A stretch of DNA of 64,000 nt from Euglena gracilis (GCA_039621445.1 CP154956.1:8121443-8185442); one strand, 5' to 3'; shown: positions 47,257 to 59,292, counted from the first letter of the stretch. Translations and numbers: made by a program. The notes: generated by a model not told the origin, from the letters alone.

Positions 47257-47499
47257 GTTATGTTGCGTTATGCTACGTTATGTGATGTCATGTCATGTCA
47301 TGTATCATACATCATATCATATCATATCACATTACACTACACTACGTTACATTACATTGCATTGATTACATTGCGTTGCATTGCATTGCATTACATTACA
47401 TTACATTACATTACATTACATTACATTACATTAGACTGGACAAGACTAGATTAGATTAGAGTAGGTTAGATTAGGTTAGATTACAATTTCTTACATTCC

Positions 47500-50473
47500 T
47501 TAGGCGGTGTAAATTGCCACCTAAAATTTGGCTTGGTGGATTGGATCTTGACCCCAAATTCGGCACCAAAAACCTGCAAAAAATTCAGGTGTCAGAGTTG
47601 ACTTAAACTTTTTGGAGATTTTTAAGGGTGTTTTAGGAGAAGCGGCAATCCGCTTCCTTTTGGGGGGGGGAGCGAAAAAAACGCTTCCCCCTCAACTGAA
47701 AGAATTAGCAAAACCTGCCCGTTATTTTTCAATTTTGGATGGACGAAGCGGGTTTTCGCTTCCTCTGAAACTTTCTTGGGGGAAACGGTTCTCTGCTTCC
47801 TTCAACTGAGATCATAGCAACTGGTCACCTTCAGGCCTGGCGTCAACCTCGTCAACAGAGGACAGCATCTGACCTCTTCACTCCAACCAAAACAAATGTC
47901 TCAACAATCGTGGCAATCATTTAATGTGGACCCCTGACCGAGGGAAGTGGGATTCCGCTTCCTATCGGTGGGCTAAATGACGTGTTGGCATGTAAGGATT
48001 CGGCACTGGACTTCTTGCCCCATACCAGTGGAGGCACTCAAGTTGGCCACGACGTCAGGGCCTGTCTACTGCCATCTGCCCCGTGTCAGTTAGGGTCCCA
48101 CCACAGGTCTCCGGTTGTTGGATGTTGGCTGCCCAAACTGTGCCTGAAATGTGCCTGGATGATGACTGATTGTAATGGTGGCATCGTGCATGGTTGTGGG
48201 AACGGTTGGACCTTGTGTTTGTGTGGCTTGAATGGCATGTTCTGAACTGATAGGGAAACGGCAGCAAAAAAGGCCTCAAAACAGGTTTTTGATGTTAACT
48301 TTGAGGGTGTCATTTTGGTGTGTGAGTTGGTAGATGGTGTTTTGTGGCCATTTTGAGGGAGAAAAACCCCCCGGCCTCGAGTTAATTTGCAAGAGGCAGA
48401 CACTGGATGTCCAACAGAAATGCGTGTCCACCAGGCAAGACGTCGACTGCTTGTCTGGCTCAAGAAGGGAGGCGGTATGAGCTGGGCAGTGAATTGAAGA
48501 GGCTGAAGGATTAAAGAAGAATGACATCAATCTCCTTACACCCAGCAAAGCCGTTTTCCAGGTCCATTCAGTGCATCCCTGCAGCATCCTGGAATGGATT
48601 CCGCCCCTAGGATGTGAATGTGCCCCATATACCTGGTATGTGCGGGGGGGGGGGGGGGGGGAGGAGTGTGACAGAACCAAACTGTTGAACGCACCTGGGA
48701 TTATGGCGCAAGTGGAAGCTGATACGGACTTCGCACACAAGCTGAGATCAAGCAGAAACCAGCTTTGTCAGAGAGGAAGCGGAATCACGTTTCCTACTTG
48801 TGGAGGAGGAAGCGGGTTTGCACTTCCCCTTTAGGAAGTTGTCCCTTCCTTCCTTGAGGTGGTGCAGATTGCAGGAAGGGGTTGTGGGAGCTGATTAAGC
48901 TGCCTATGTGCCACTGTGAGCCTCCTGGGAGCAAGGCAGGTGTTCAGTTCACCAGGTTATGTCCTGCCGAGAGCCATCGGCGGGCCCTGGAGGACGAAGG
49001 CAGCCCTCTGGGGTCCCCCTTCCGTTTCGTAACAGCTGGAGGTGAGCCAGAAACACGTCACGGGAAGAGCTAATGGACAAAACCTTACGGGAAAAGCCCA
49101 CCTGCCTGCGGTTTGGCCGTGGAAACAAGAACTTGAGGGCAGTTTTGAAACACAATTCTCCACAGCTGGATATTTTGGCAGGGTTCAATGGGGTTTGCAG
49201 GTTTGGAAAGGGGGCTTTTAAGGGGGGGGGTTATGGTCCAGCTTTTTTTGATTTTGAAGGACCCCACTTTCAGCCTTCACTTTGCCCTGTTTTCTTTCTC
49301 TGGTTCCAGAAATCAACCCACCGAAGAAGGGAATAGCGATGAAGTTGATAGCGATGAAGGGATAACGCTTGCCTCCCTTGAAACCACCATCTTCCTTCCC
49401 CTTCTGGGCCCCCATCCAATGGTTTCCTCTCCCCGTGACCCCTTCTGGTCCGTCATATGCCTGCAAACTCCAAAAATGTCCTCTGGATGGATTGCCACAG
49501 GCGATGCCCAACGCCACCTCCGAGCTGTGTACGCTACTCTCCTCTCATTCTCTTTTCCAGATGCCTGATATCCTCTGTGCTGCTCCCCTCCCACAATTTT
49601 GTTCAAAACCTACTATCACCACACCCCTCTGCAGTACACATCAAGCCACTTCCGTCCGTCTGTTGGTACAGGAACTGCTCTGCAACCTCCACAAGATTCA
49701 CATTGATTCTGAATTCCAAATCACACAAACATAGGGACGTTTCCAGTAACGTTGAAAAAAAACACCGACGTGGCGGGTTTCCCCTTCGTCATGGACTTGG
49801 GAGCTCCAACCGCCTGTTTCTGTGGTGTAATTATGGTGTGGCAGGCAATCTCCTCCTCGCCCTGTACCCTGCATCCTCCATCAATCCAAAGAGCCGGGTT
49901 TCCGCTTCCTCGGATCAAGCCTTGACATCTGAGGCTGGATGCTGCTCCACAGGTTCGTCTCAGGGGAAGGGGGAGCACTCTCTGAACCATGTGGTAACCC
50001 GCCTCATCCATGATGCTGCATCCCAGCTCATTATTGTACCCACAAAAGTACTTCAAGTCAATCACGGTGAGGCCGGAAAATGTCACCGATGGCCCTCCCT
50101 CTCCCGTTGAGTTTAGATATTGTTCCCCAGCCCAAAATGCCCCACACTGCCGCAACGAGTACACGCCTGGGGGTGTTACAATGCATTCCCTCAGTAAATG
50201 CACAGTCATGTCTCTTCCAGGGACCTAGCAAGGTGGTTGCAGCGGGTACACCCAAAACATCCAGATGCCATTCTGCGTCCCGCGATGCATTTGGGCCAGA
50301 TCACAACAACTCGTTCACAACCAGCTCTCCTATACAAACAATCTTAACCTTTTGCCTCCCTCCCCCTGCATTCGTGCTTCGTGTTGCAAGGCCCTATCCG
50401 GACCAGGTTGGGCATGTTCTAGCATTCGACTGGATGCACGTGCTATCACAGCACAAACTCATCTTTTGACCAT
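47500..50473. other. Non-coding, dispersed palindromes
   Basis: About 3 kb with eight palindromes of GAAGCGG...CCGCTTC type (near 47637, 47742, 47780, 47941, 48774, 48809, 49768 and 49890) and a 14-G run at 48644. Composition is mixed; no module-like coding island or long convincing ORF is seen on either strand. Confidence 0.55.
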
Positions 50474-52864
50474 TTACCACCGCCACCACCACCACCACCA
50501 CCACCACCACCACCACCACCACCACCACCACCACCACCTTTTTTTGTTAGAGAGGACTGGGGGAATTGGAGGGCAGGGAGGAGGGGAGGAGGGGGAGGAA
50601 ACCCGGCCGGGTTTGGGGAGAGGCTCCGCACGGGATGCTCGCCCACCCGCAGCCGGCCGGGCCTGCGGGGCTCGGGATACCAGCCCGAGCGAGCCGCACA
50701 CCTGTTCCGGAGGTTGTTGTCCGTCGCGGCGGGCTCGCTGGTCTCGGCGGCGTCCTCGGCTCCTGGGCTGCACCAGCTGCCAAGACGATGGCGATGGCGA
50801 TGGTGACGGCAGCTGCACCGCCTCCGCGTAGGTTGGGGGCGGGGGCATGGAGCTGGTGGCGCATGTGTAGGTGGGTGGCGGACTGCTTGGTCTCCTCCGC
50901 CGCGATGAACGACTCCGCCGCCGGCGGTTTGGACCCTCGGACGGGTCCCGAGAATGGCGTTGATGTCCTTGCTCTTGGTCGGCGGCTGCGTAGATGGTGA
51001 ACTGCAGGCTGTCGAGCTGCCGCCGAATGGTGTGCAGGGTGTCGAGCAGCGTGTGAAGGGAGGGGGAGCGGGAAGCGGGGGCAAGAGGAGGAGAAACAGA
51101 GACAACGGGGGAATGAGGAAGGGTGCGCTGCGCACTCCCAGCGCGGGAGGATCTGATGGGTTTCATGGCTGCGTGGGGTTGGATCCACATGCCGTTGCCA
51201 CCGTGGAAGCCACGGTCGTGGTCGACATGGGGCTTGGGGCCGGGGTAATCCCTCTTCGCTGGCTCCCCTGCGGGGTTGGGTGGCGCTGCCCGGGCACCGT
51301 GCTGCCTGGCGGGCGCCGTGCGGGAACTGCTCGGCATCTCTCTGGGCGCACGGATCCCAGGGAGGCGGGGTTGGCCTTGGGGGCCGGGATGATCAGCCTC
51401 ACCGATGCGGGCGCCTTCTTTCCAGTCATGGCTGTGCCGCTCGGGTTGGCTGGCGGGGGCTGCGGCGGCTTCCCACTCCTCAAACTGCCGCCGCACGGTG
51501 CTGTTGACACGGTACCACACTTGTTGGCGTAGCTCCTGCGGCCACCCCTGCCACAACGCGTGCCGCCGGGCTACGTTCCTGGTGTTGGCGATGAACTGGT
51601 CGTACTGCTCGTTCCACTCCTTCGGCCATGCCTCTCGGGGCTGCCTTTTGGTCTTCTTGGGGGCCTGGGAGGGAGGTGTTGTGGGCGTCGGGTCGTCAAG
51701 GTGGGCGTCCGCCACTGAGCGCTTCGGGCAGGGGGGCTCCGGTTCCATCGTGGGCTCGCTCTCTTGGGTGGGCCCACCGCAGTGCCATGTAATGCGGAGG
51801 GGGGCTTGGGGTGCTTGGTCTTCTTGGGTTGGTGGTGCCGGGAGAGCAAGGGGCGGTGGGGCCCCGGGGAGCTGTGGGGCTGGTTGCCAGTCTACGGGCA
51901 GGGAATGTGGGCCCGGGAGTGGGAGGTGGACCGGGAAGGGGACTGGAAACGGAGCCGGCGTGGGGGTTGGGCAGGTGACTGGCATGTGCACTGGGACGTA
52001 GATGGGGACAACGCGGTCCACGGGGACTGGGACAGGCACGTGGATGGGCACGTGGACGGGCACGGGGACTTGCACAGGCACCGGCACTGGCACTTGCACG
52101 GGCATGGGCACTTGCACCGGAATGGGCACGGGGCGGTCCACCAACACTGGCCTTTCCATCACACAGGGGTGGGCGGCGTTGAAAGCTGGCGCTGGCGGTA
52201 GCTGCGAGCATTGTCCCACTTGTGAGGCACCCTCCGGGACGGCACCCGCGCGGGGAGGGCTGGTCAAGGCCTCGGGGGCACCCTCGGGGACGAAGCCCCG
52301 GCGGTGGAGAGGGCTGGACACGGCCTCCGGGGCATCCTCGTGCAGGACACTGTGCATGAGGGGGCTGGTCAAGGCCTCAATGGCACCCCCTGGGACGGCA
52401 CCCGCACAGTGGTGAGGACTACTCATAGCCACCGGGGCACCCTCTTGGACTCCACCGCAGTTGACAGGGCTGGACGAGGCCCCCTCAGCACCCTCCAGGT
52501 TGGCACCGGCTCCGCGAGGAGGGCTGTTCAAGGCCTCACAGGGGTCCTCTGCCGTGGTCAGCTGGATGCCTTGGCCGTAGCTTTGGAAAATGGTTTGCAA
52601 ACCGTCCGAAACGAAACAGGACCGCCCCGGCAATGGTGTGACATCGGCCCTTGGTGCCTGTGATGTGCCGTGCTGCTCCTGGGCGTGGACCTCCTCCTCC
52701 GTGACCTCGGCGATGTGGTCCCCGAGAGACAGCGTGGGGAGGGCTGCCAGGGTGTCCAAGCACGAGCTGAGACAACTCACTTGACTGCTTGGGGGTGGGA
52801 TTGGGGGGACTTGCGGGGGCGGGGGTGCTGCGGCCGGTGGGGGACCGAAGGCCTGCCAGAACAT
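50474..52864 (-). CDS. Retroelement-like Pro-rich protein, ORF1/Gag-like, 796 aa, probably truncated
   Basis: The longest real-looking ORF in the window. From its N terminus: a Pro-rich start; about six degenerate units of roughly 22 residues built on EAxxSPxxxxxVPEGAP (residues about 110-220); a PV-rich tract of VPVPVQVPVP type (about 235-320); a compact charged domain with KEWNEQYDQFIANTR and ELRQQVWYRVNSTVRRQFEE (about 420-480); RIGEADHPGP (about 495); two PPTY motifs near residues 685-700; an SR/RRR-rich tail. RIGEAxHPGP is a motif I recall from dinoflagellate retroelement-type proteins. No reverse transcriptase or endonuclease block is present. The frame runs into the flanking (TGG)n as poly-Trp and stops at TAA only in host DNA, so the original C terminus is missing. 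The start at 52864 is the first ATG in frame. Not part of the repeat-module gene. Confidence 0.6.
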   Translation of the reverse strand: MFWQAFGPPPAAAPPPPQVPPIPPPSSQVSCLSSCLDTLAALPTLSLGDHIAEVTEEEVHAQEQHGTSQAPRADVTPLPGRSCFVSDGLQTIFQSYGQGIQLTTAEDPCEALNSPPRGAGANLEGAEGASSSPVNCGGVQEGAPVAMSSPHHCAGAVPGGAIEALTSPLMHSVLHEDAPEAVSSPLHRRGFVPEGAPEALTSPPRAGAVPEGASQVGQCSQLPPAPAFNAAHPCVMERPVLVDRPVPIPVQVPMPVQVPVPVPVQVPVPVHVPIHVPVPVPVDRVVPIYVPVHMPVTCPTPTPAPFPVPFPVHLPLPGPHSLPVDWQPAPQLPGAPPPLALPAPPTQEDQAPQAPLRITWHCGGPTQESEPTMEPEPPCPKRSVADAHLDDPTPTTPPSQAPKKTKRQPREAWPKEWNEQYDQFIANTRNVARRHALWQGWPQELRQQVWYRVNSTVRRQFEEWEAAAAPASQPERHSHDWKEGARIGEADHPGPQGQPRLPGIRAPREMPSSSRTAPARQHGARAAPPNPAGEPAKRDYPGPKPHVDHDRGFHGGNGMWIQPHAAMKPIRSSRAGSAQRTLPHSPVVSVSPPLAPASRSPSLHTLLDTLHTIRRQLDSLQFTIYAAADQEQGHQRHSRDPSEGPNRRRRSRSSRRRRPSSPPPTYTCATSSMPPPPTYAEAVQLPSPSPSPSSWQLVQPRSRGRRRDQRARRDGQQPPEQVCGSLGLVSRAPQARPAAGGRASRAEPLPKPGRVSSPSSPPPCPPIPPVLSNKKRWWWWWWWWWWWWWWWWWWRW

Positions 52865-52990
52865 CGGGTTGTTGGCTTGCTTGATGTGTGGAGCCGGGTG
52901 CCTGGGGTTTGGGGGGCGCGAGCTGCCTTGGGAGCGCAGGTACCACCACCACCACCACCACCACCACCACCACCACCACCACCACCACCC
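50476..52990 (-). mobile_element. Retroelement-like insertion bounded by (TGG)n on both sides
   Basis: A 2.4-kb GC-rich block lies between (CCA)n at 50476-50538 and (CCA)n at 52943-52990 (plus strand). On the sense strand its 3' end reads AACAAAAAAAGG and passes straight into (TGG)n, like a short A-tail at an insertion point. The flanking (TGG)n copies would be the duplicated target. Base composition differs sharply from the AT-rich flanks. It contains only the ORF at 50474-52864, so it would be non-autonomous or truncated. Confidence 0.55.
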
Positions 52991-53539
52991 AAATGTCCAT
53001 GCTTTTCAGCCTATTTTGAATTGTTCACATGCCAGATAGAAGAAGAGATTTCCGGCTTCACCTTACGGAATTTGGCAATCTCCGCTTCCCCTGCTCTTTC
53101 GGTTCTGGCGAGACCCCCATTACGGGTCGTTTTGCTTTTCTTCACCTCTGAGTGCAGTAGAACTGGGCAGTGACGAAGCGGTTTTTCGCTTTGTTTGAAA
53201 AATCCGGGTGCTTTCCGCCGATTTCGACTTTGGCTTAAAAAAAATTATGGTCAGAAACTACCCAAAAATGGCCTCTTCCAAGAAAAGCTAAAAACTTTGG
53301 GGGGTTTGGACGAAGCGGTTTTCCGCTTCATAGCATCTTAAAATTTTGGGCAGTTTGCACTAATATCATATTGTATTATATTTATATTATATTATATTAT
53401 TATATTATAATATGGGGGCTGTGGTAAATGCGATGAACAAACACCTGGAGGGTTGCGGCGTCAGAGGGAAGCTGCAGATGCAGACGTGGCCAGGGGGAGG
53501 ACGGTAGCACACGAGAAAGAAAAAGGAATCTAACACCAT

Positions 53540-53591
<52 letters not shown>

Positions 53592-54129
53592 GCAACAATC
53601 CAATGGTGGTCAGCCCCTTCCTTTGGAACACTTGACTCTGAGTGTTGACCTATCCTGCCATGACAACTTCCCAGGTGGGCTTTGTAACAATCCCCCTTTG
53701 TCGGGGAAAGTGCAGTTGACATGGCGCGGGGGGGGGGTGCCATGATCATGTCCAACCATCCAAGGGGTTCAACAAAATAGTTTGGTCAATTTTAAAATCC
53801 TCTTTCGTAAAAAATGATGTATGAGTTCTCTCATATCCGATGCACACCAGGTATTTTGGTTTAAGGTGTGATTTTAGAATACTTTGTTCTTATGTTTCTT
53901 ATGTTTCTTCATCACTTTCTCCTCTGGGGGATCAATCGAGGATGATGGGGCCTGGGGGGTTGATTGTGGGGGGGTTACAGGATGGGGGTTGGTTGTCATT
54001 GAAATAAGAGAATTTCCACCATCTCCAAATATGACAAACAAACAAACAAACTTAACAAACAACCCACGCAAACTGAAAGAGCGAATGGAACATTGGCACC
54101 TCCCCGCCGCTGGAGTATCGGCCAATTCA
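52988..54129. other. Non-coding, palindromes and microsatellites
   Basis: Holds three GAAGCGG/CCGCTTC palindromes (about 53058, 53173-53192 and 53309-53330), a TATTATA-rich tract (53360-53412) and a (CAA)n tract (53540-53598). No gene seen. Confidence 0.65.
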
Positions 54130-54281
54130 CTGGCCTGGGGCTGCCTCGTCCCGCCCTGAGCGCGGGGGCAGCCCGGGCCGCCCCAAGACGGGCAGAAAGA
54201 CGCACTGGACGGGGCCCTCGTGGCACAGGCCGGGGAGCCGGTCAGCATCGAGGGGCAGGAGGTTGGGGGGCGGCGATGCAC
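54130..54281 (-). CDS. Possible exon, weak
   Basis: A GC-rich island with CACAG at its upstream side reads PNLLPLDADRLPGLCHEG then PVQCVFLPVLGRPG. The PVQCVFLPV strand-like segment could be the tail of a repeat module. Its phase does not fit the island at 55052-55158. No downstream donor is convincing. Confidence 0.28.
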
Positions 54282-54363
54282 CTGTGCCGGGGGTTCTTGT
54301 TTTCTTGGGAGGGAGAACTGCCGCATTTGTTGGGCACGAGGATTCCACGGCATGGATAGCGTG

Positions 54364-54457
54364 CGTGCATTCATCGATGTGCACACGGGGACAAATTATG
54401 AAAACAACAATCGTGCATTCATCGATGTGCACACGGGGACAAATTATGAAAACAACA
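54364..54457. repeat. 48-bp tandem duplication
   Basis: Two adjacent copies of a 48-bp unit that begins CGTGCATTCATCGATG and ends in AAAACAACA. Nearly identical, so recent. No coding sense seen. Confidence 0.9.
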
Positions 54458-55051
54458 CTCTGTCACAGCTTTCAGCAGAAAGTTGACATGCCGGGAAAAA
54501 GAATGCCTCGCTGTGTCTGGGTTCGGGCAAATGAATCCAAAACTGCATTGGATGATATAGTTAATTTTTGTCCCAGAAATTAAAGGTAAATAATAATAAA
54601 TATTAAAATAATAAAGGTACCCGGGAGTCCCAGTGCATGCAGAGGGGGGACCCCCTTGCCAAAGAAGAGGGCCCCAAGCCAAAAAAAAATTCGCCTGTGT
54701 TTCAGTCCCCCCCTCCCCTGTGGCAGATGACCTGACGAAAATGTGGATGTGCGTACGGAAAGCCTATTCAAGATATAGGGTTAAGGTTGGTTGTTAGGGG
54801 TATGGTGAGGGCTTGGATTAAGAATAAGGTTAGGGTTAAGATAGATCTAAATTCAGGCTTGGTGGCTTCGTGCGTGCTTGTGTGTGTGCATGCGCGTGTG
54901 TGTTGTGTTGTGCTGTGTGTATGTTGGGTTGCATGTTGTGTTATGTTTTGTTGTGTTGCATGCTTTGGCATTGTGTTGTGTTGTGCTGTGCACATGTGTC
55001 TAACCACAGTTCTGCAGCCATGAAACCAACGACTGTCCGTGATGTGTGCAC

Positions 55052-55158
55052 TGCCGGGGGGCGAGCAGCTCGGCGTCCACCGCACAGCCGAAGCCCCGCA
55101 GCACCGCCTCCAGCAGCCGCGGGGTGGCGGGGCGGCTCGCCCTCCGGTTCATCCGACG
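55052..55158 (-). CDS. Possible exon, helical segment
   Basis: A GC-rich island reading MNRRASRP then TPRLLEAVLRGFG and CAVDAELLAPR, preceded by GTTGAG and followed by GTGCAC. The TPRLLEAVLRG helix recalls the first helix of the repeated module in the giant gene to the left, but the WD and HPxWF blocks are absent. The ATG at 55150-55152 could be a start codon of that gene. Low confidence. Confidence 0.35.
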
Positions 55159-58100
55159 CTCAACGGGGCGCTACTTGCAAAGCTCAAGAAAAGAGTGGGT
55201 TGGCACAAATCACCAGAAATGCGCTGCAGAGACAAGGGACAGATGAGGAAATTATTAAAAAAATGCAAAAAAATGGAAATAAAAAATCAATAGAGCAAAC
55301 AAATATTCAGTACATACATGAATGTGCGCATAAAGATACATATGTCTATGTATATGTACGTGTATCTGTAGTGGCATGTGTATCTGTATCTGCATCCACA
55401 TCTTTGTTTGCGGTGGGAAAAAAATGCCATAACACAAGCCAATTAGCAATCCAACACATCAAAATGTTCAAACTCATTAAACTTATTATTTAAGATAAAA
55501 AAATATGTTAAAAGCAGTTGCAAATTGTGGATGGATGCCTCCACTGATGGATGCCTCAAGCCCTGAAAACATTTGCGAAAAATTCGACAGGGCAAAATGT
55601 GCAAAGAGCAAAGATATATGAAGATCCTTTCTAATTCTCTGAGGTTTTAATGTTGCAAAGAATGCAAAAGTTGAAGCTGCATATGTCACCCAGAATATTC
55701 CTAAAAAACCTCTAGAAAATGAAAAAAATACGCATTTTGGGGTACCTTTCTACCCCACTTTTACTTCCCTCTTTTTGTGGGTTTCAACTGGGTCCTGCCC
55801 ACTCCAGACCCTGGGGGTGGGGGGGTAATACTGGCCATAAATTCCCACGGGAGAGCCAATCAGACAGGCAGAGCATGTAGGGAGCTGAGAGCTTCTCATA
55901 AAAGAAATAAAAAAAAATAAAAAAAAAAAAAAAAAAAATAAAAAAAAAAAAAAATAAAAAAAAAATTGCTACAACAACCCAACATTAAAACAAACGAGGT
56001 CTCGGAGCGAAAACGCGAGATGGGAGTGTACATATGTGCAACGAAAGGTGGGGACGGCTAAGCAACAATGGGGCTATTTCCACACGGCATGACAGAAAGG
56101 GCGGAGAACAGTGCTGAAAGATTGGTTGTCCCACAACAGCCATCCTTTGTGCGCCATTACTCCCACTGAGCTCTGAATCCACCCTGTGCAAAGACCAAAG
56201 AATATGCTGTCAATCCAGAAATTAGCTTAATGCATTGTGGGATACAGAGAGGCATTGCAAAAATTGGCGCCCCCACCAGCAAACTCCCCCCACCCCCCCC
56301 ACCCCCCCACCACCGACACCCCCTCACCCCCCACTGACGCGCGTGCAGGTGCCATTTTTTCCCGGGGGGATGGATGCAAAAATGGATGAATTGTTGGCTG
56401 TGTGCAAGGGGAGGAGGGCTGCGCCCCCCAGACCTCCCTTCCCCCAATAACAGTGAAAAAGCTACTTTCGGACTTTTTTTGCGCAGAGAATTTTTTAACG
56501 TTTTTTGACCCCACAAGTGACACCCAATAGAGAAAGCACATTTCACAGTGATTCCGAAAACACACAGGAACAGGAAAATTTTCTTTCAGGTTTACCCCCA
56601 CCCCTCCCACTAAAGCTGGTGGAGGTGCCAATTTTTGCAATTTACGGATATATAATTACTCCCACCGTCTACATTCATCCCACCAGTGAAGGTTTTCACA
56701 CATGCCAACCAAACTACCAAACAATTTGCCAAATTTCCAGCCAAACCGGCGAACCCACAAATAGACAATACCTGCATGCATGAATATGTGCCTTGCATGA
56801 CTTTGTCTTTCTGCATACATGTGCACACAGACAAACATAAGCAGACACATACCTTTAAAATGGGCTTGTGGTATTCTCTTGGACAGTGCGGATGGTCAGA
56901 CAGAAAGAACATAGACAACACAGAGGAGAAAGAAGCTCAGGGAGGGGGGTTGTAGCGCAGCATCGTGCAATGAAAGGGCGGGGCACAGAGAGAAGAGAAC
57001 CCATAAACCCCCCAAATAACCTGGCGGGGCCTTTGCTGCTGGCAGTGGTGCAAACTCCGAATTTCAGGCAGCAAATGGCTAACTTGGGGCAAACCCCTCA
57101 AATAGCCAGGCGGGGCCCTTGCTCCTGGCAGTGGCCGAATAATTTGGTGGGAGGGAGGGGCAAAAAATATGGTTTCCGCCACTTGGCACCCCCCTTTTAG
57201 GCAAAATTTCTTTACGGCGCTGCAAAGGCATTTTGAGGACCCAGGGGTCACCCACCCACGCCCTGGGGGGAATCAATTTTTGGGGTCAATTTTCGGGCAT
57301 AAAAAATTTTGGGTGTAAATTTTTCGGGTATGCAATTTTTTTTGGGTATAAAAATTTTGGGTATAAAATTTTTCGGCATTCCTGCAAAAATAGAGGAACC
57401 TCCTTCAGGGGGGGGGTACCCCAGCCCGACCTCCCCCACCCCGACAGGGGGCGGTTATCCGCCTGAAATGGGGTTCCTGCCAAGGAGGCAACAGCCGGTG
57501 TGTTTCTCTGCCTGGAGCAAAACCTGAGGCTGGTGGACCGTCCGTGGAAACACGCGTGACTGGTTGTGGATAGAACGTGCCATTGGGTTCAGCAGAAATG
57601 AACTGTCAGGCAGATCCACGCGCGGGGTGAGTTTGAGCGACGAGTGGAAGGAGGTGGAAAGGAACCTGCCTGAAAGAACATCTGAAATTCATTTGTAAGC
57701 TTTTTTTGCTGCGTTGATGCCTCACTGCTTCACCTGTCGCACATGCCGCGGAGAGAGGTGGTAGATTCGGGTGAAAACTGGCAGGTGAAGCACGGGTGAA
57801 AATTGGCAGGTGCGCCATGGGGGTGGTGTCTGTTTGCGTGCTACGATGTGTTGGAAGAGGGTGTGAGGAGTGGGGAGCCATGGCAGACAAGGAGAAATTT
57901 TGTCACAGGAGGGGTTCGGCACACCGAGAGCGGAGAGAATGGCGGCTGGGACGTCAATGTGACCTGTTGTGGTTCCCTGCATCCCCGCTCTCAGCCGACT
58001 GTGCAGACCATTTCTGTCTGCTTTCGAGGCACGACGGCGGACCCAAAAAGAGAAAAAAAGGCGTTTTGCCTGTTTTGGAGGAACGCCTCTCTTTTCAAAA

Positions 58101-59292
58101 GATAAACAACTTCTCTTGTATACTCTCCCAAATCAACAAGAGCAACTGGCACACCGCGTGAAATGGGCCCCACCCGCGTGAAGTGGGCCCCACCCGCGTG
58201 AAGTGGGCCCCACCCGCGTGAAGTGGGCCCCACCCGCCGGGAGGAGTCCAGTAGGCCAGCATCATCTTTGGCCAATCCAAAAATTTCAGCCTCTGAGCTG
58301 CCCCCCCTGGGGGGAGAGGGGTCTTTGGTCGCCATTTCCCCCACTTCTCATGGTGTCGTGCTCTGTGACCCTCTTCTCATGAGGTGTGTCCCACCCAGTT
58401 GGGTGTGTCCCCTCCTGGCACAGCCACCCTCCACACTCCAGGCACTCATCTGGACAGGCTGGCGCCATTCACAGACCTTCCACAGCTGACTGTATGGAAG
58501 GTTGCCTTCATCACAATCCTCGGACAATTTGTCCCCGTACCCAGTCGGCAAGAGGGTATGTCCCAGGTTTCTGCCTGCTCCTGTGCTTGCTGACCTTGGT
58601 GCTGACCTCCTGCCAAGCAAATTTGTGAACATCACGAACACACCAATCACGCCACGACACGGATCCACCAAAAATCTGATCCCCTGGCACAGCGAATTGT
58701 TCTGCTCAGTTTCCCACCTGAGGGTGGGAAACTGCCAAAACAAGGGAACAAGCAGTCACTCTGGTCATTTTGCTTGCCTTTTTTCAAACGCCTCCCTCCC
58801 CTCTTCCAAATATTTTACGTTCACATGCTGGCAATTTTCTGACTTCATACGTATTTTGTGCACATATGCTCTTTTGGCTTTTCAAATAATTTTTCCTCCT
58901 GCTGTTTGCAGACTCATTTTTCTGCATTCAAAGCCCTTTCAGGTGGGTTTACGCCTGAAAGGGCACCTTCCCGCCTGAAAGGGCCCTTTCCCGCCTGAAA
59001 CGTCTCCAATTCATCGATATCAACTACGCGCAATGTGCGCACTGTGCGACACATCCTCAACTGAGAAAACTGCCCCGCCAACCCCCCGGCGCCCCATTGG
59101 CCCAAATTTTTTCGACCCCCCGGCACCCCATTGGCCCAAAACCCTTGGACTTTGGGTCAAAAACGGGTCAAAAAGTCGAAAAATCGGAAAAAAAATTGCC
59201 GAAAGCATGTTTTTTGGCCACCCGGACCCGGAAACCCTGCTTTCGAGCCGAAAATGAGCGTTTTTCGACCCGCAGGCGCCCGCTCACCCGTT
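55159..59292. other. Region downstream of the DGK stop, no convincing gene
   Basis: About 4.1 kb. It holds an A-rich tract at 55903-55968, TTTTGGGTATAAAA-type motifs repeated five times at 57290-57380, a 20-bp unit (CCGCGTGAAGTGGGCCCCAC) repeated four times at about 58152-58236, and three GCCTGAAAGGG units at 58936-59005. I see no coding island resembling either gene. It probably separates the two genes or holds an untranslated end. Confidence 0.55.
58152..58236. repeat. 20-bp tandem repeat, four copies
   Basis: CCGCGTGAAGTGGGCCCCAC repeats four times; the first copy has AAATGG for AAGTGG. Both strands stay partly open through it, but no motif suggests coding. Confidence 0.85.

Noticed and set aside
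47135-47454. ORFs reading MVWYG repeats
   Set aside because: Translation of (TATGG)n.
49457-50110. 217-codon plus-strand ORF
   Set aside because: No recognisable motif, no module pattern, and it contains two of the dispersed palindromes. Probably chance.
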